From assembly GCF_021401245.1 (NCBI RefSeq), contig NZ_JACBFY010000007.1:186001-250000 (forward strand): a DNA stretch of 64,000 nucleotides, in the 5' to 3' direction. The notes under the pieces are model-generated. The model was not told the DNA's origin and did no database searches. It saw only the letters and a list, made by a program, of their open reading frames with translations. Position numbers and translations under genes: made by a program. This DNA is from Pseudacidovorax sp. NFM-22 (lineage in GTDB: Bacteria; Pseudomonadota; Gammaproteobacteria; Burkholderiales; Burkholderiaceae_C). Each line of letters opens with the position of its first letter. Positions within the stretch are counted from its first letter, which is position 1. This document shows, in pieces, positions 52,354 through 59,823 of this stretch.

Positions 52354-53343
52354 TCAGTCGACCTTGATGCCGGAGGCCTTGACGATGCGCGCGCTCTTGG
52401 CCGTCTCGTCCGCCAGGAAGGTGTCGAACTGGGCCGAGGGCATGGTGAAGGGCTCGGCGCCCAGCTTGTCGAGGCGGTCCTTGAGGTCGGGCGCGGTCAT
52501 GATCTTGGCGACTTCGGTCTGCAGGCGGTCGATGACGGGCCGCGGCGTCTTGGCCGGCGCGAACAGGCCGACCCAGAACAGGTACTCCGAGCCGGGCACG
52601 CCGGCCTCCACCGTGGTGGGCAGGTCCGGCTGCACCGACGAGCGCTTGCCTGTGCCCACGGCCAGTGCCTTGAGCTTGCCGTCCTTGATGAGCGGCAGGG
52701 CCGACACCATGGGCGCGAAGAACCAGTCCACGCGGCCGCCCATCACCTCGGTCATGGCCTCGGGCGTGCCGCGGAAGGGCACATGCTGCGCCTGGATGCC
52801 CGCCGCCAGGCGGAAGACCTCGGCATTCATGTGCGTGGCCGAGCCGTTGCCGGCCGACGCGTAGTTGAAGCCACCCGGCTTGGCCTTGACCTGCGCGACC
52901 AGGTCCTTCACATCCGCGAACTTGCCGGGCGAGGTGACCAGCACGTTCGGCAGGCTGGCCATGGGCGTGATGCCGGCGAAGTCCTTGAGTGTGTCGTAGC
53001 TCAGGTTGGGATAGATCGACGGATTGACCAGGTGCCCCGCCGAATGCACCAGCAGCGTGTAGCCGTCGGCCGGCGCACGCGCCACCTGCACGGCGCCCAG
53101 CGTGCCGCCGGCGCCGGGCTTGTTCTCGACCACCACCGAGGTGCCGAGCGCGGGGCCGAGGCGCTCGGCCACCAGCCGGGCCACGATGTCGGTGCCGCTG
53201 CCGGCCGTGAAGGGCACGATCAGGCGGATGGTCTGGCCGCGCGGCCAGTCGCCCTGGGCATGGGCGCTGGCGAAGGCCGTGGCAGCCAGGGCGCCAGCGA
53301 TGAAGAGGCGGCGGCCGAAGCCGCGGGTCGAGGGGAAGGTCAT
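52354..53343 (-). CDS. Bug/TctC family periplasmic substrate-binding protein
   Basis: A 329-residue receptor. GGAG seven nt before the ATG at 53343 decides the start. It has a signal peptide (GFGRRLFIAGALAATAFASA), TIRLIVPFTAGSGTDIVARLV, VVENKPGAGGTLGAVQVA, DGYTLLVHSAGH and AFRGTPEAMTE-like loops. It precedes the amidohydrolase gene in a tight pair. Confidence 0.93.
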   Translation of the reverse strand: MTFPSTRGFGRRLFIAGALAATAFASAHAQGDWPRGQTIRLIVPFTAGSGTDIVARLVAERLGPALGTSVVVENKPGAGGTLGAVQVARAPADGYTLLVHSAGHLVNPSIYPNLSYDTLKDFAGITPMASLPNVLVTSPGKFADVKDLVAQVKAKPGGFNYASAGNGSATHMNAEVFRLAAGIQAQHVPFRGTPEAMTEVMGGRVDWFFAPMVSALPLIKDGKLKALAVGTGKRSSVQPDLPTTVEAGVPGSEYLFWVGLFAPAKTPRPVIDRLQTEVAKIMTAPDLKDRLDKLGAEPFTMPSAQFDTFLADETAKSARIVKASGIKVD

Positions 53344-53403
53344 GTCTTGTCTCCGTCTTTGTCTTCTGTGGGTGGATGGGGCAGTCAACCTCGATCCGTT
53401 CGG

Positions 53404-53447
53404 GCTGAGCTTGTCGAAGCCTCGCGCGGCGCTTCGACAAGCTCAGC
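53404..53447. repeat. Perfect long-arm inverted repeat
   Basis: GCTGAGCTTGTCGAAGC at 53404-53420 and its exact reverse complement at 53431-53447, with a 10-bp loop (CTCGCGCGGC). The CTTCGACAAGCTCAG core is a motif I recall as a dispersed intergenic element in betaproteobacteria. It lies between the Bug and cupin genes of one operon, so a hairpin in the mRNA could terminate, pause or stabilise the transcript. Confidence 0.75.
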
Positions 53448-53459
53448 GTGCACGGGTGG

Positions 53460-53544
53460 GGTGAGCTTGAACGGTTGGGGTCAGCGTGACCGGCTGGGGG
53501 TCAGCGCGAACGGCTAAGGCTCAGTGCGAACGGCCAGGGGTCAC
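53460..53544. repeat. Degenerate ~20-bp tandem repeat, about four copies
   Basis: Successive units reading GTGAGCTTGAACGGTTGGGG, GTCAGCGTGACCGGCTGGGG, GTCAGCGCGAACGGCTAAGG and CTCAGTGCGAACGGCCAGGG, ending at the cupin gene's stop codon. The units share the (C)TCAGCGCGAACGG half of the element that flanks the neighbouring inverted repeat, suggesting local amplification of one arm. Confidence 0.65.
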
Positions 53545-53903
53545 TTGGGCCCTGGCGGCTCGTGCGGCATCACCAGCGCCACCAGCACCGGCCGGTTGCT
53601 GCGGTTCACCAGCTGCCGCTTCTCGCCCGGCGCGAAGCGGCAGGAGTCGTAGGGGCCGAGCTCGTGCTCCTCGGTCTGCCCATCCAGCTCGCCGATGACG
53701 GTGAGCCGGCCTTCGAGCACGAGGTAGAGCTTTTCCATGGGCGAGCCGTCCAGGCCGGTGTGGCCACCGGGCAGGATCTGGCTCATGCCCATCCACATCT
53801 GCTCGGAGGGCCCGGCCTCCTTGCCCTGCAGGCGCAGGCAGCGCATGTCGAAATGGCGGGGCGCCTCATAGGCGGGCGCCTGGTCGAAGCGGGTGACGTG
53901 CAT
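53541..53903 (-). CDS. Cupin domain protein
   Basis: A 120-residue single-cupin protein: MWMGMSQILPGGHTGLDGSPMEKLYLVLEG is the first cupin motif (His and Glu metal ligands) and YDSCRFAPGEKRQLVNRSN the second. It may be a small dioxygenase, isomerase or sensor. Its start lies 23 bp after the MDR gene's stop, in the LacI-controlled operon. Its stop abuts a block of tandem repeats. Confidence 0.85.
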   Translation of the reverse strand: MHVTRFDQAPAYEAPRHFDMRCLRLQGKEAGPSEQMWMGMSQILPGGHTGLDGSPMEKLYLVLEGRLTVIGELDGQTEEHELGPYDSCRFAPGEKRQLVNRSNRPVLVALVMPHEPPGPK

Positions 53904-53926
53904 GGCGGTCGTCTCCGTGCCTGCGC

Positions 53927-54934
53927 TCAGGGCCGCAGCACCACGCGATCGGTGCTGCCCGACAGCACCTGCCGGTAGGCCTGCAGCGCCTCGTCCAGCC
54001 CGAAGCTGCGCGCTACCGCAAAGGGCTTGAGCGTGCCGCGCTCGAAACCCTCGCGCATCGCGTCCAGCTGCGCGGTGGAGGCCACGCAGTCCATGGCCAG
54101 CGAGTCGATGCCCACGTAGGTGTGCATGCCCCGGTAGAAGGCAAAGATGTCGAAGGGCACTGCGCGGTCGTGCGTCGCGATGAAGATCTGCGTCGCCCCC
54201 TTGGCCATGGCTTTGTTGGCGGCCTCGAAGTAGGCGCTGCCGACGGTGTTGTAGACCACGTCCGCCCCGCGCCCGCCGGTGAGTTCGAGCACGCGCGCGG
54301 CCACGTCTTCCTGGCTGGCGTCGATGACGTCCACCGGCGCGCAGGCGAAGCCCTCGAAGGGGCCGGGCCGGCGCTGCACGGCGATCACCTTCGCGCCACC
54401 CTGGGCCGCGAGCTGCACCGCCGCCTGACCCACCTTGCCGTTGGCGCCCAGCACCAGCACCACCTGGCCCGCCTGCGGCATGCCGCTGCGGCGAAAGCCC
54501 TCGTAGGCCGTCACGAAGGGCACGCCCACGGCGCCGGCCTCGTCCATCGAGATGTTGCGGGGGCGCTCGCGCAAGGCGGCTTCGGGCAGCAGCAGGTAGC
54601 GCGCGTGCGAGCCGTCGCGGGTGATGCCCACATCGCCGCCGGAGCCATACACCTCGCGGCCGATCCAGGCGCTGGGCCCAGCGATCACGGTGCCCGCAAA
54701 GTCGCGGCCCGGCGTGCGCGGCCACACGGCCTTGGGCATCAGGCCCAGCGTGGCCTTCACGTCGCTGGGGTTGACGGCCGCGGCGCCGACCTGCACCACG
54801 GCCATGCCGGCAGCAGGCGTGGGCGGCGGCTGGTCGACGAGGGCGAGCTGCAGCGACGCGAGGTCGGCGGCCTTCTGCTCCACGCGCAGGGCGCGGGCGG
54901 CGCCGTGGGGGTTCGGGTTCGAAACGGCGTTCAT
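53927..54934 (-). CDS. MDR-type (quinone oxidoreductase-like) dehydrogenase
   Basis: A 335-residue medium-chain dehydrogenase without zinc-ligand cysteines: VNPSDVKATLGLMP, PRTPGRDFAGTVIAG, VGVPFVTAYEGFRR, the NADPH loop VLVLGANGKVGQAAVQLAA, and GADVVYNTVG. This is the zinc-free quinone-reductase-like branch. The ATG at 54934 overlaps the stop of the BKACE gene by 4 bp, so the two are translationally coupled; reduction of an unsaturated intermediate is plausible. Confidence 0.88.
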   Translation of the reverse strand: MNAVSNPNPHGAARALRVEQKAADLASLQLALVDQPPPTPAAGMAVVQVGAAAVNPSDVKATLGLMPKAVWPRTPGRDFAGTVIAGPSAWIGREVYGSGGDVGITRDGSHARYLLLPEAALRERPRNISMDEAGAVGVPFVTAYEGFRRSGMPQAGQVVLVLGANGKVGQAAVQLAAQGGAKVIAVQRRPGPFEGFACAPVDVIDASQEDVAARVLELTGGRGADVVYNTVGSAYFEAANKAMAKGATQIFIATHDRAVPFDIFAFYRGMHTYVGIDSLAMDCVASTAQLDAMREGFERGTLKPFAVARSFGLDEALQAYRQVLSGSTDRVVLRP

Positions 54935-55821
54935 CGTGCGGCTCCTGCGGCCGGCAGGCCGAGCATCTGGCGCGCCTCGGCGGCGCTGGCCACCTGGCCG
55001 CCCAGGCTGCGGATGATGTCGCGCGCCTTGGCCACCAGCTGGGCATTGCTTTCTGCCAGCACACCGTGCGACAGGTAGATGTTGTCTTCCATGCCCACGC
55101 GCACATGGCCACCCATGAGCCAGGCCTGGGCCACGATCGGGAACTCCATGCGGCCGATGCCGAAGGCGCTCCAGAAGGCGCCGCGCGGCAGCATGTTGCG
55201 GGCGTAGAGCAGCGTCTCGGGCGTGGGCGCAAAGCCGTACTTCACGCCCAGCACGAAGGTCCACATGCCGGGGCCGTCGAGCGTGCCGTCGGCGATCAGG
55301 TCCAGCGCCAGGTTGATGTCGCCCGAGTCGAAGATCTCCAGCTCGGGCTTCACGCCCGCCTCGCGGATCACACGAGCCATGCGGCGCACGTTCTTCGGCG
55401 TGTTGATCACGACGTCCGGGCCGCTGTTCATGGTGTTGAGGTCCAGCGAGCAGACGTCGGGCTTGATCAGCGCGATGTGCGCCACGCGCCGCTCCGGCGG
55501 CAGCAGCGAGGTGCCGGGCGCGTAGACCTTGGGGTCGTCCTCGCTGGGCACGAAGCGCCCGCCAGGGCCCGTGGTGAGATTGATGATGAGCTCGCGGTCG
55601 TGGCGGCGGATGCGCTCGACCACCTCGCGGTAGAGCTCCACCTCCATCGACGGCTTGCCGGTGCCCGGGTCGCGCACATGGATGTGCACCTGGCCGGCGC
55701 CCGCCTCGGCCGCGGCCAGGCATTCGTCGGCGATCTGCGTGGGGGTGATGGGCAGGTGCGGGGTCTGCTCGGGCTTCACCAGGTTGCCCGTGACCGCGCA
55801 GGTAATGAGTGTCTTGGTCAT
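54931..55821 (-). CDS. BKACE family beta-keto acid cleavage enzyme
   Basis: A 296-residue enzyme of the 3-keto-5-aminohexanoate cleavage (BKACE/DUF849) family, which condenses a beta-keto acid with acetyl-CoA to give acetoacetate and a new acyl-CoA. Zinc ligands His46 and His48 lie in QVHIHVRDP; further motifs are INLTTGPGG, SLDLNTMNSG, ELEIFDSGDI and GHVRVGMEDNIYL. Which beta-keto acid is used cannot be told from sequence. Coupled to the MDR gene downstream. Confidence 0.9.
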   Translation of the reverse strand: MTKTLITCAVTGNLVKPEQTPHLPITPTQIADECLAAAEAGAGQVHIHVRDPGTGKPSMEVELYREVVERIRRHDRELIINLTTGPGGRFVPSEDDPKVYAPGTSLLPPERRVAHIALIKPDVCSLDLNTMNSGPDVVINTPKNVRRMARVIREAGVKPELEIFDSGDINLALDLIADGTLDGPGMWTFVLGVKYGFAPTPETLLYARNMLPRGAFWSAFGIGRMEFPIVAQAWLMGGHVRVGMEDNIYLSHGVLAESNAQLVAKARDIIRSLGGQVASAAEARQMLGLPAAGAAR

Positions 55822-55824
55822 TGG

Positions 55825-55905
55825 ACCCCCACGCTTGTCACTTCGTGTACTTCGCTGCCCCCCGAGGGGGCTTTCGCGCCTTTGGGCGGCCATGCGGCGC
55901 TCATA
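55825..55905. repeat. GC-rich intergenic repeat with GCCCCC-CGA-GGGGGC hairpin
   Basis: CACTTCGTGTACTTCGCTGC precedes a perfect 6-bp stem (55857-55862 / 55866-55871) and then CTTTCGCGCCTTTGGGCGGC. I recall near-identical elements between genes in Comamonadaceae. It fills the gap between the SDR and BKACE genes and touches the SDR stop codon. Confidence 0.6.
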
Positions 55906-56665
55906 GGTGCCTCCCCCCATCCACCACGATGCGCGTGCCCGTCACGAAGCGCAGCGTGGTGGCCAGCGCCTCGACCGTGGCGGCTACGTCGTCGGGCAGG
56001 CCGATTCGGCCCAGCGGCGTGGTGGTGGCCATCTTGGCCTTGAAGGCCTCGCCGCGGCCGGGCACGAAGGCCGACTCCACCGCGCCCGGCGAGACCGACA
56101 CCACGCGCACGGCCGGTGCCAGCGCCTTGGCCAGCGCATCGCCCACCACGTCCACGCCGGCCTTGGCGGCCACATAGGCCAGGTTGCTGCCCACGCCGGT
56201 GAAGCCGGCGATGGACGACACGTTCACGATCAGCCCGTCGCCGCTGGCCTTGAGCAGCGGCGTGAAGGCGCGGATGGTGGCGAACACGCCGCGGAAGTTG
56301 GCCCGCAGCAGCTCGTCGATCAGTTCGTCGGTCAGGCCGTCGAGGTCGGCCGCAGCCACCGGCCGCGTGTGGCCGGCGCTGTTGACCAGGATGTCGCAGC
56401 GGCCGTGATCGGCCTTCACCTGCGCGGCGGCGGCCTGCAGGCTGGCGCTGTCGACGATGTCGGCGCGCAGCGCGCCGTGGCGCTGGCCTTCGGCCGAGGG
56501 CAGGGCGGCGGCGCGGGCGTCGGCGTCCTCGGCCTTGCGGTGCAGCAGCACGCAGGTGGCGCCCAGGGCGGCCAGGCGCTGCGCGCTGGCATAGCCGATG
56601 GCGCCCAGCCCGCCGGTGATGACGGCCACCTTGCCGTCCAGGCGTGAAACAGGGGTGAAGCTCAT
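55901..56665 (-). CDS. SDR oxidoreductase
   Basis: A classical 254-residue short-chain dehydrogenase: VAVITGGLGAIGYASAQRLA, LVNSAGHTRPV, VNVSSIAGFTGVGSNLAYVAAKAGV (Ser, Tyr, Lys) and a C-terminal VTGTRIVVDGGRHL. It lies 54 bp downstream of the intradiol dioxygenase gene. Its role is probably oxidation of a hydroxy acid in the same pathway; substrate not determinable. Confidence 0.88.
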   Translation of the reverse strand: MSFTPVSRLDGKVAVITGGLGAIGYASAQRLAALGATCVLLHRKAEDADARAAALPSAEGQRHGALRADIVDSASLQAAAAQVKADHGRCDILVNSAGHTRPVAAADLDGLTDELIDELLRANFRGVFATIRAFTPLLKASGDGLIVNVSSIAGFTGVGSNLAYVAAKAGVDVVGDALAKALAPAVRVVSVSPGAVESAFVPGRGEAFKAKMATTTPLGRIGLPDDVAATVEALATTLRFVTGTRIVVDGGRHL

Positions 56666-56719
56666 GGTCTTGCAGTCATGAAGGAAGGGGTTGAAAGAGG
56701 AAGAGGAAGAAAGGAGCGA

Positions 56720-57586
56720 TCAGGGAATCGGCGGGCGCGGGAACTTGGTCTCGCCCGGCTCCAGCTGGAAGTCGTAGGCCAGCGTGGCGCTCTGCCCATC
56801 GGGCTGCAGCGCATAGCGGCCGATCAGCCGGCGCGTGACGCCGAAGGTCGGGTCGCTTTCGAGGTTCTCGTCATCGTCGGCATACACCTGGCTGACCAGC
56901 ACCTTGAAGCCCGGCTTGCTCACCATGAAGTGCAGGTGGGCCGGCCGGTTGGGATGGCGGCGCTGGGCCTTCAGCAGCACGCCGCAGGGACCGTCCACCG
57001 GCACCGGGTAGCCGGCGGGCCGCACGCTCTGGAAGTGGTAGCGGCCCTCGGCATCGGTGCGAAAGCGGCCGCGCAGGTTCATGTTCTCCTGCGTCGGGTC
57101 CTGGTTCTCGTACAGGCCCACGGGCGAGGCCTGCCACACGTCCACCATGGCGTCGGCCAGCGGCCGGCCCTGGCCGTCGCGCACCACGCCCGAGACGAAG
57201 AGTGGCACGCCCGGCGTGCCCGAGCGGGCGATGGAATCGCCGCAGGCGCAGTCCGGCGCATTGGCGCGCCAGAAGGGGCCCAGCAGGGCAGAGGGCGATT
57301 CGCCCTGCGGATCCTGGTTGTTCTGCAGCGCCACCAGGGTCGAGATGCCGAGGATGTCGGCGGCCAGCACCACCTCGTTCTTCTTCTCGCCGGTGGCCTG
57401 GCCGATGGCCACGATGAAGTCCAGCGCCTGCTCGAACTCCTCTTCGCTGAGCTTCACCTCCTGCACGAAGGCATGCAGGTGGCGGGTGAGCGCGGCGATC
57501 ACCTCGCGCAGCCGGGGGTTGGGGGTGCGGGCCATCGCGTCCAGGGCGATGGGCAGGACCGAGTCGGGGGTCGTCACGATGTTCAT
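56720..57586 (-). CDS. Intradiol ring-cleavage dioxygenase (catechol/hydroxyquinol 1,2-type)
   Basis: A 288-residue non-haem Fe(III) enzyme cleaving a catechol-like ring between the two hydroxyls. The four iron ligands are present and correctly spaced: Tyr159 (VGLYENQ), Tyr193 (RPAGYPVP), His217 and His219 (RPAHLHF). An N-terminal helical dimerisation domain of about 100 residues precedes the catalytic domain, as in catechol and hydroxyquinol 1,2-dioxygenases. The SPSALLGPFW block is frequent in the hydroxyquinol branch, so 1,2,4-trihydroxybenzene is a good candidate substrate. First gene after the LacI operators. Confidence 0.92.
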   Translation of the reverse strand: MNIVTTPDSVLPIALDAMARTPNPRLREVIAALTRHLHAFVQEVKLSEEEFEQALDFIVAIGQATGEKKNEVVLAADILGISTLVALQNNQDPQGESPSALLGPFWRANAPDCACGDSIARSGTPGVPLFVSGVVRDGQGRPLADAMVDVWQASPVGLYENQDPTQENMNLRGRFRTDAEGRYHFQSVRPAGYPVPVDGPCGVLLKAQRRHPNRPAHLHFMVSKPGFKVLVSQVYADDDENLESDPTFGVTRRLIGRYALQPDGQSATLAYDFQLEPGETKFPRPPIP

Positions 57587-57600
57587 GACCGGGGCTCCGT

Positions 57601-57616
57601 GTGCAAACGTTTGCAC
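57601..57616. promoter_or_regulatory. LacI-type operator O1 (dioxygenase side)
   Basis: A perfect 16-bp palindrome GTGCAAACGTTTGCAC, matching the LacI/GalR consensus with a central CG. It lies 14 bp before the dioxygenase ATG on the minus strand and directly next to a possible -10 (AATAAT on the minus strand, 57617-57622), so binding would block the operon promoter. Confidence 0.85.
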
Positions 57617-57693
57617 ATTATTGGTTCTGATCCAGCGCAAAGCAAAGGGCACAATCGCAGCATTGACCCTCTTGACAGCCTGCCTCTCGAAAG

Positions 57694-57705
57694 GCAAACG
57701 TTTGC
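57694..57705. promoter_or_regulatory. LacI-type operator O2 (regulator side)
   Basis: GCAAACGTTTGC, the same palindromic core as O1, placed 4 bp before the lacI-family gene's ATG at 57710. The centres of the two operators are about 91 bp apart, which suits looping. This site implies autoregulation. Confidence 0.82.
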
Positions 57706-57709
57706 ACAC

Positions 57710-58741
57710 ATGAAAGCCGCCAAGCCGCCCAAAGTCACCATCCGCGATGTCGCCACAGCCAGCGGCGTGCATGTGTCGACCGTCTCGCGCGCCCTCGATC
57801 CAGCGCGGCGCAAGCGCATCAGCAAGGAGGTGCTGGAGCTGGTGGAAGAGACGGCCCGGCGCCTGGGCTACCAGCCCAACCGCGCGGCCTCGGCGCTGCG
57901 CACCGGCCGCACCCACACCATCGGCGTGCTGCTGCCGGACATCACCAACCCGGTGTTCCCGCCCATCCTGCAGGGCATCGAAGCCGCGGCGGCGGCGCGC
58001 GGCTACTTCGTCTTCGTGGCCAACGTGGGCGACCCCAAGCTGGCGCAGCCCATCCTCGCGCGCATGAAGGCGCAGCAGATCGACGGGCTGGTGATGGCCA
58101 TCGCGCTGCGCGAGGATCCGCTGATCGACTTCGTGCGCGACAGCGGCATGCATGCGGTGATGGTCAACCGCGCCGACGAGAGCGGACGCCTGCCCGCGGC
58201 GGTGAGCGACGACCGCCTGGCCATGAAGCTGGCCGTCGACCACCTGGTGGCCCTGGGCCATCGCCGCATCGCGCACCTGGCCGGCCCGCAGACCGTGCCC
58301 ACCGGCGTGGGCCGCCGCCAGGGCGTGGAGCAGGCGCTGCGCGACCACCGCCTGCCGCCGCCGCGCATCGTCGAATGCGACAGCTACAGCCGCGAGGCCG
58401 GCCAGCAGGCCATGCGCGCGCTGCTGGAGGGCGAGGGCGAGCGGCCCGAAGCGGTGGTCTGCTGCAACGACCTGGTGGCGCTGGGCGCCTACGACGTGCT
58501 GCGCGCGGCCGGCCTGCGCATTCCGCAGGACATCTCCATCACCGGCCACAACGACATGCCGCTGGTGGACATGGTCGATCCGCCGCTCACCACCATCCGC
58601 CTGCCGCACCGCGAGCTGGGCTGGCAGGCGGCGGAGATGCTGTTCCAGGCCATCGAGGGCCAGGCGCTGCTGGCCTCCACGGTGGTGCTGCGGCCGGAGC
58701 TGGTGGTGCGGGCGTCGACCGCGGCGCCTGCGGCGGCCTGA
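57710..58741 (+). CDS. LacI family transcriptional repressor
   Basis: A 343-residue LacI/GalR protein. The start at 57710 puts the HTH at the N-terminus: VTIRDVATASGVHVSTVSRALDP, then the hinge LGYQPNRAASALRTG, and the periplasmic-binding-like effector domain (TIGVLLPDITNPVFPPILQG, HRRIAHLAGPQTVPTGVGRR). It is divergent from the dioxygenase operon, with operator palindromes at both ends of the intergenic region, so it very probably represses that operon and itself. The inducer is unknown. Confidence 0.95.
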   Translation: MKAAKPPKVTIRDVATASGVHVSTVSRALDPARRKRISKEVLELVEETARRLGYQPNRAASALRTGRTHTIGVLLPDITNPVFPPILQGIEAAAAARGYFVFVANVGDPKLAQPILARMKAQQIDGLVMAIALREDPLIDFVRDSGMHAVMVNRADESGRLPAAVSDDRLAMKLAVDHLVALGHRRIAHLAGPQTVPTGVGRRQGVEQALRDHRLPPPRIVECDSYSREAGQQAMRALLEGEGERPEAVVCCNDLVALGAYDVLRAAGLRIPQDISITGHNDMPLVDMVDPPLTTIRLPHRELGWQAAEMLFQAIEGQALLASTVVLRPELVVRASTAAPAAA

Positions 58742-58760
58742 GCGTTCGCTCGACCGCTGC

Positions 58761-59774
58761 TCAGGGCCGTACCGCCAGTCCCAGCTGCCGGATGATCCCG
58801 CCCCAGGCGTCGTAGGTGGAGCGCGTGAGCGCCGCCAGTTCGCGCGGGCTGGAGGCCTCGGCCTCGTAGGCGCCCTGGCGGAAGAAGGCGCGCGTCTCCG
58901 GCTGCGACAGCACCTTGGCGAGCGCGGCGCTCAAGGTGTCGACCACCGCGGGCGGCATGCCAGCCGGCCCGTAGAAGCCCAGCCAGCTGGGCATGTCGAC
59001 GCCGGTGATGCCCTGCTCGCCCATGGTGGGCACATCAGGCAGAAGCGGGCTGCGTTTGGGGGCGGCCACCGCCAGCATGCGCACCTTGCCGGTGGCGCTG
59101 TTCTGGATCGCATTGGGCGCGGCGTCGAAGTAGAACTGCACCCGGCCCGCCAGCACATCGCGCGCCGCATCGGCCCCGCCCTTGTAGGGCACATGCACGG
59201 CGTCGAGCCCGGCCTGCCGGCAGAAGGCCTCGCCGTAGATGTGCGAAGACGTGCCGGCGCCGAAGGAGGCATAGCTCACCGTGCCCGGATGGGCCCGCAC
59301 ATAGGCCACCAGCTCTTGCACGGTGTGCACCGGCAGGCTGCTGTGGGCCGTCAGCACCAGCGGGCCGCGGGCGCCCAGCGAGATGGGCGTCAGGTCCTTG
59401 AAGGGGTCGTAGCGCACCTGGGCCAGCGTCTGCGGGTTCTGCGCCACCACCGAAGAGGGCGCGTACATCAGCGTGTAGCCGTCGGGCGCGGCGCGGATCA
59501 CTTCCTCGGTCGCGAGGATGAAGCTGGCGCCGGGCCGGTTCTCGACGATGACCGGAATGCCCAGCACATCGGGCAGCCGGTTGGCGACGAAGCGGGCCTG
59601 CGCGTCCGACGCGCCGCCTGCGGCCAGGCCCAGCACGATGCGCAGGGTGCGCCCCGGCTGGGGAAAGGACGCCGGCGCGGCCCGCACCACCGGCCAGGGC
59701 GAGAGCGCCAGCGCGGTGGCCAGGCCCGTCAAGGCGCGGCGGCGGGAAAAGGGAAGGGTGGGGGTCGTGCTCAC
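58761..59774 (-). CDS. Bug/TctC family periplasmic substrate-binding protein (tandem copy 2)
   Basis: A 337-residue receptor starting at a GTG with GAGG eight nt upstream. It has a signal peptide (SRRRALTGLATALALSPWPVVRA), VLGLAAGGASDAQARFVANRL, VENRPGASFILATEEVI, and SFGAGTSSHIYGEAFCRQAG then HVPYKGGADAARD. It is clearly a paralogue of the gene directly upstream, so the pair arose by tandem duplication. Converges on the LacI gene 19 bp away. Confidence 0.92.
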   Translation of the reverse strand: MSTTPTLPFSRRRALTGLATALALSPWPVVRAAPASFPQPGRTLRIVLGLAAGGASDAQARFVANRLPDVLGIPVIVENRPGASFILATEEVIRAAPDGYTLMYAPSSVVAQNPQTLAQVRYDPFKDLTPISLGARGPLVLTAHSSLPVHTVQELVAYVRAHPGTVSYASFGAGTSSHIYGEAFCRQAGLDAVHVPYKGGADAARDVLAGRVQFYFDAAPNAIQNSATGKVRMLAVAAPKRSPLLPDVPTMGEQGITGVDMPSWLGFYGPAGMPPAVVDTLSAALAKVLSQPETRAFFRQGAYEAEASSPRELAALTRSTYDAWGGIIRQLGLAVRP

Positions 59775-59823
59775 GGATGGACCTCGGGAATCGCGTCGGG
59801 GGTGCGCAGGGACATGCCTGCGC

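Noticed and set aside
48664-53517. A very long plus-strand open frame opposite the amidohydrolase, DenD-like and Bug genes
   Set aside because: It is the antisense shadow of well-supported minus-strand genes; its translation is low-complexity (His/Arg/Gly/Ala-rich) and has no family motif. Such frames are expected at high GC.
53460-53544. Tandem repeats as a possible CRISPR array
   Set aside because: The ~20-bp units are contiguous with no spacers and are degenerate; no cas gene is nearby.
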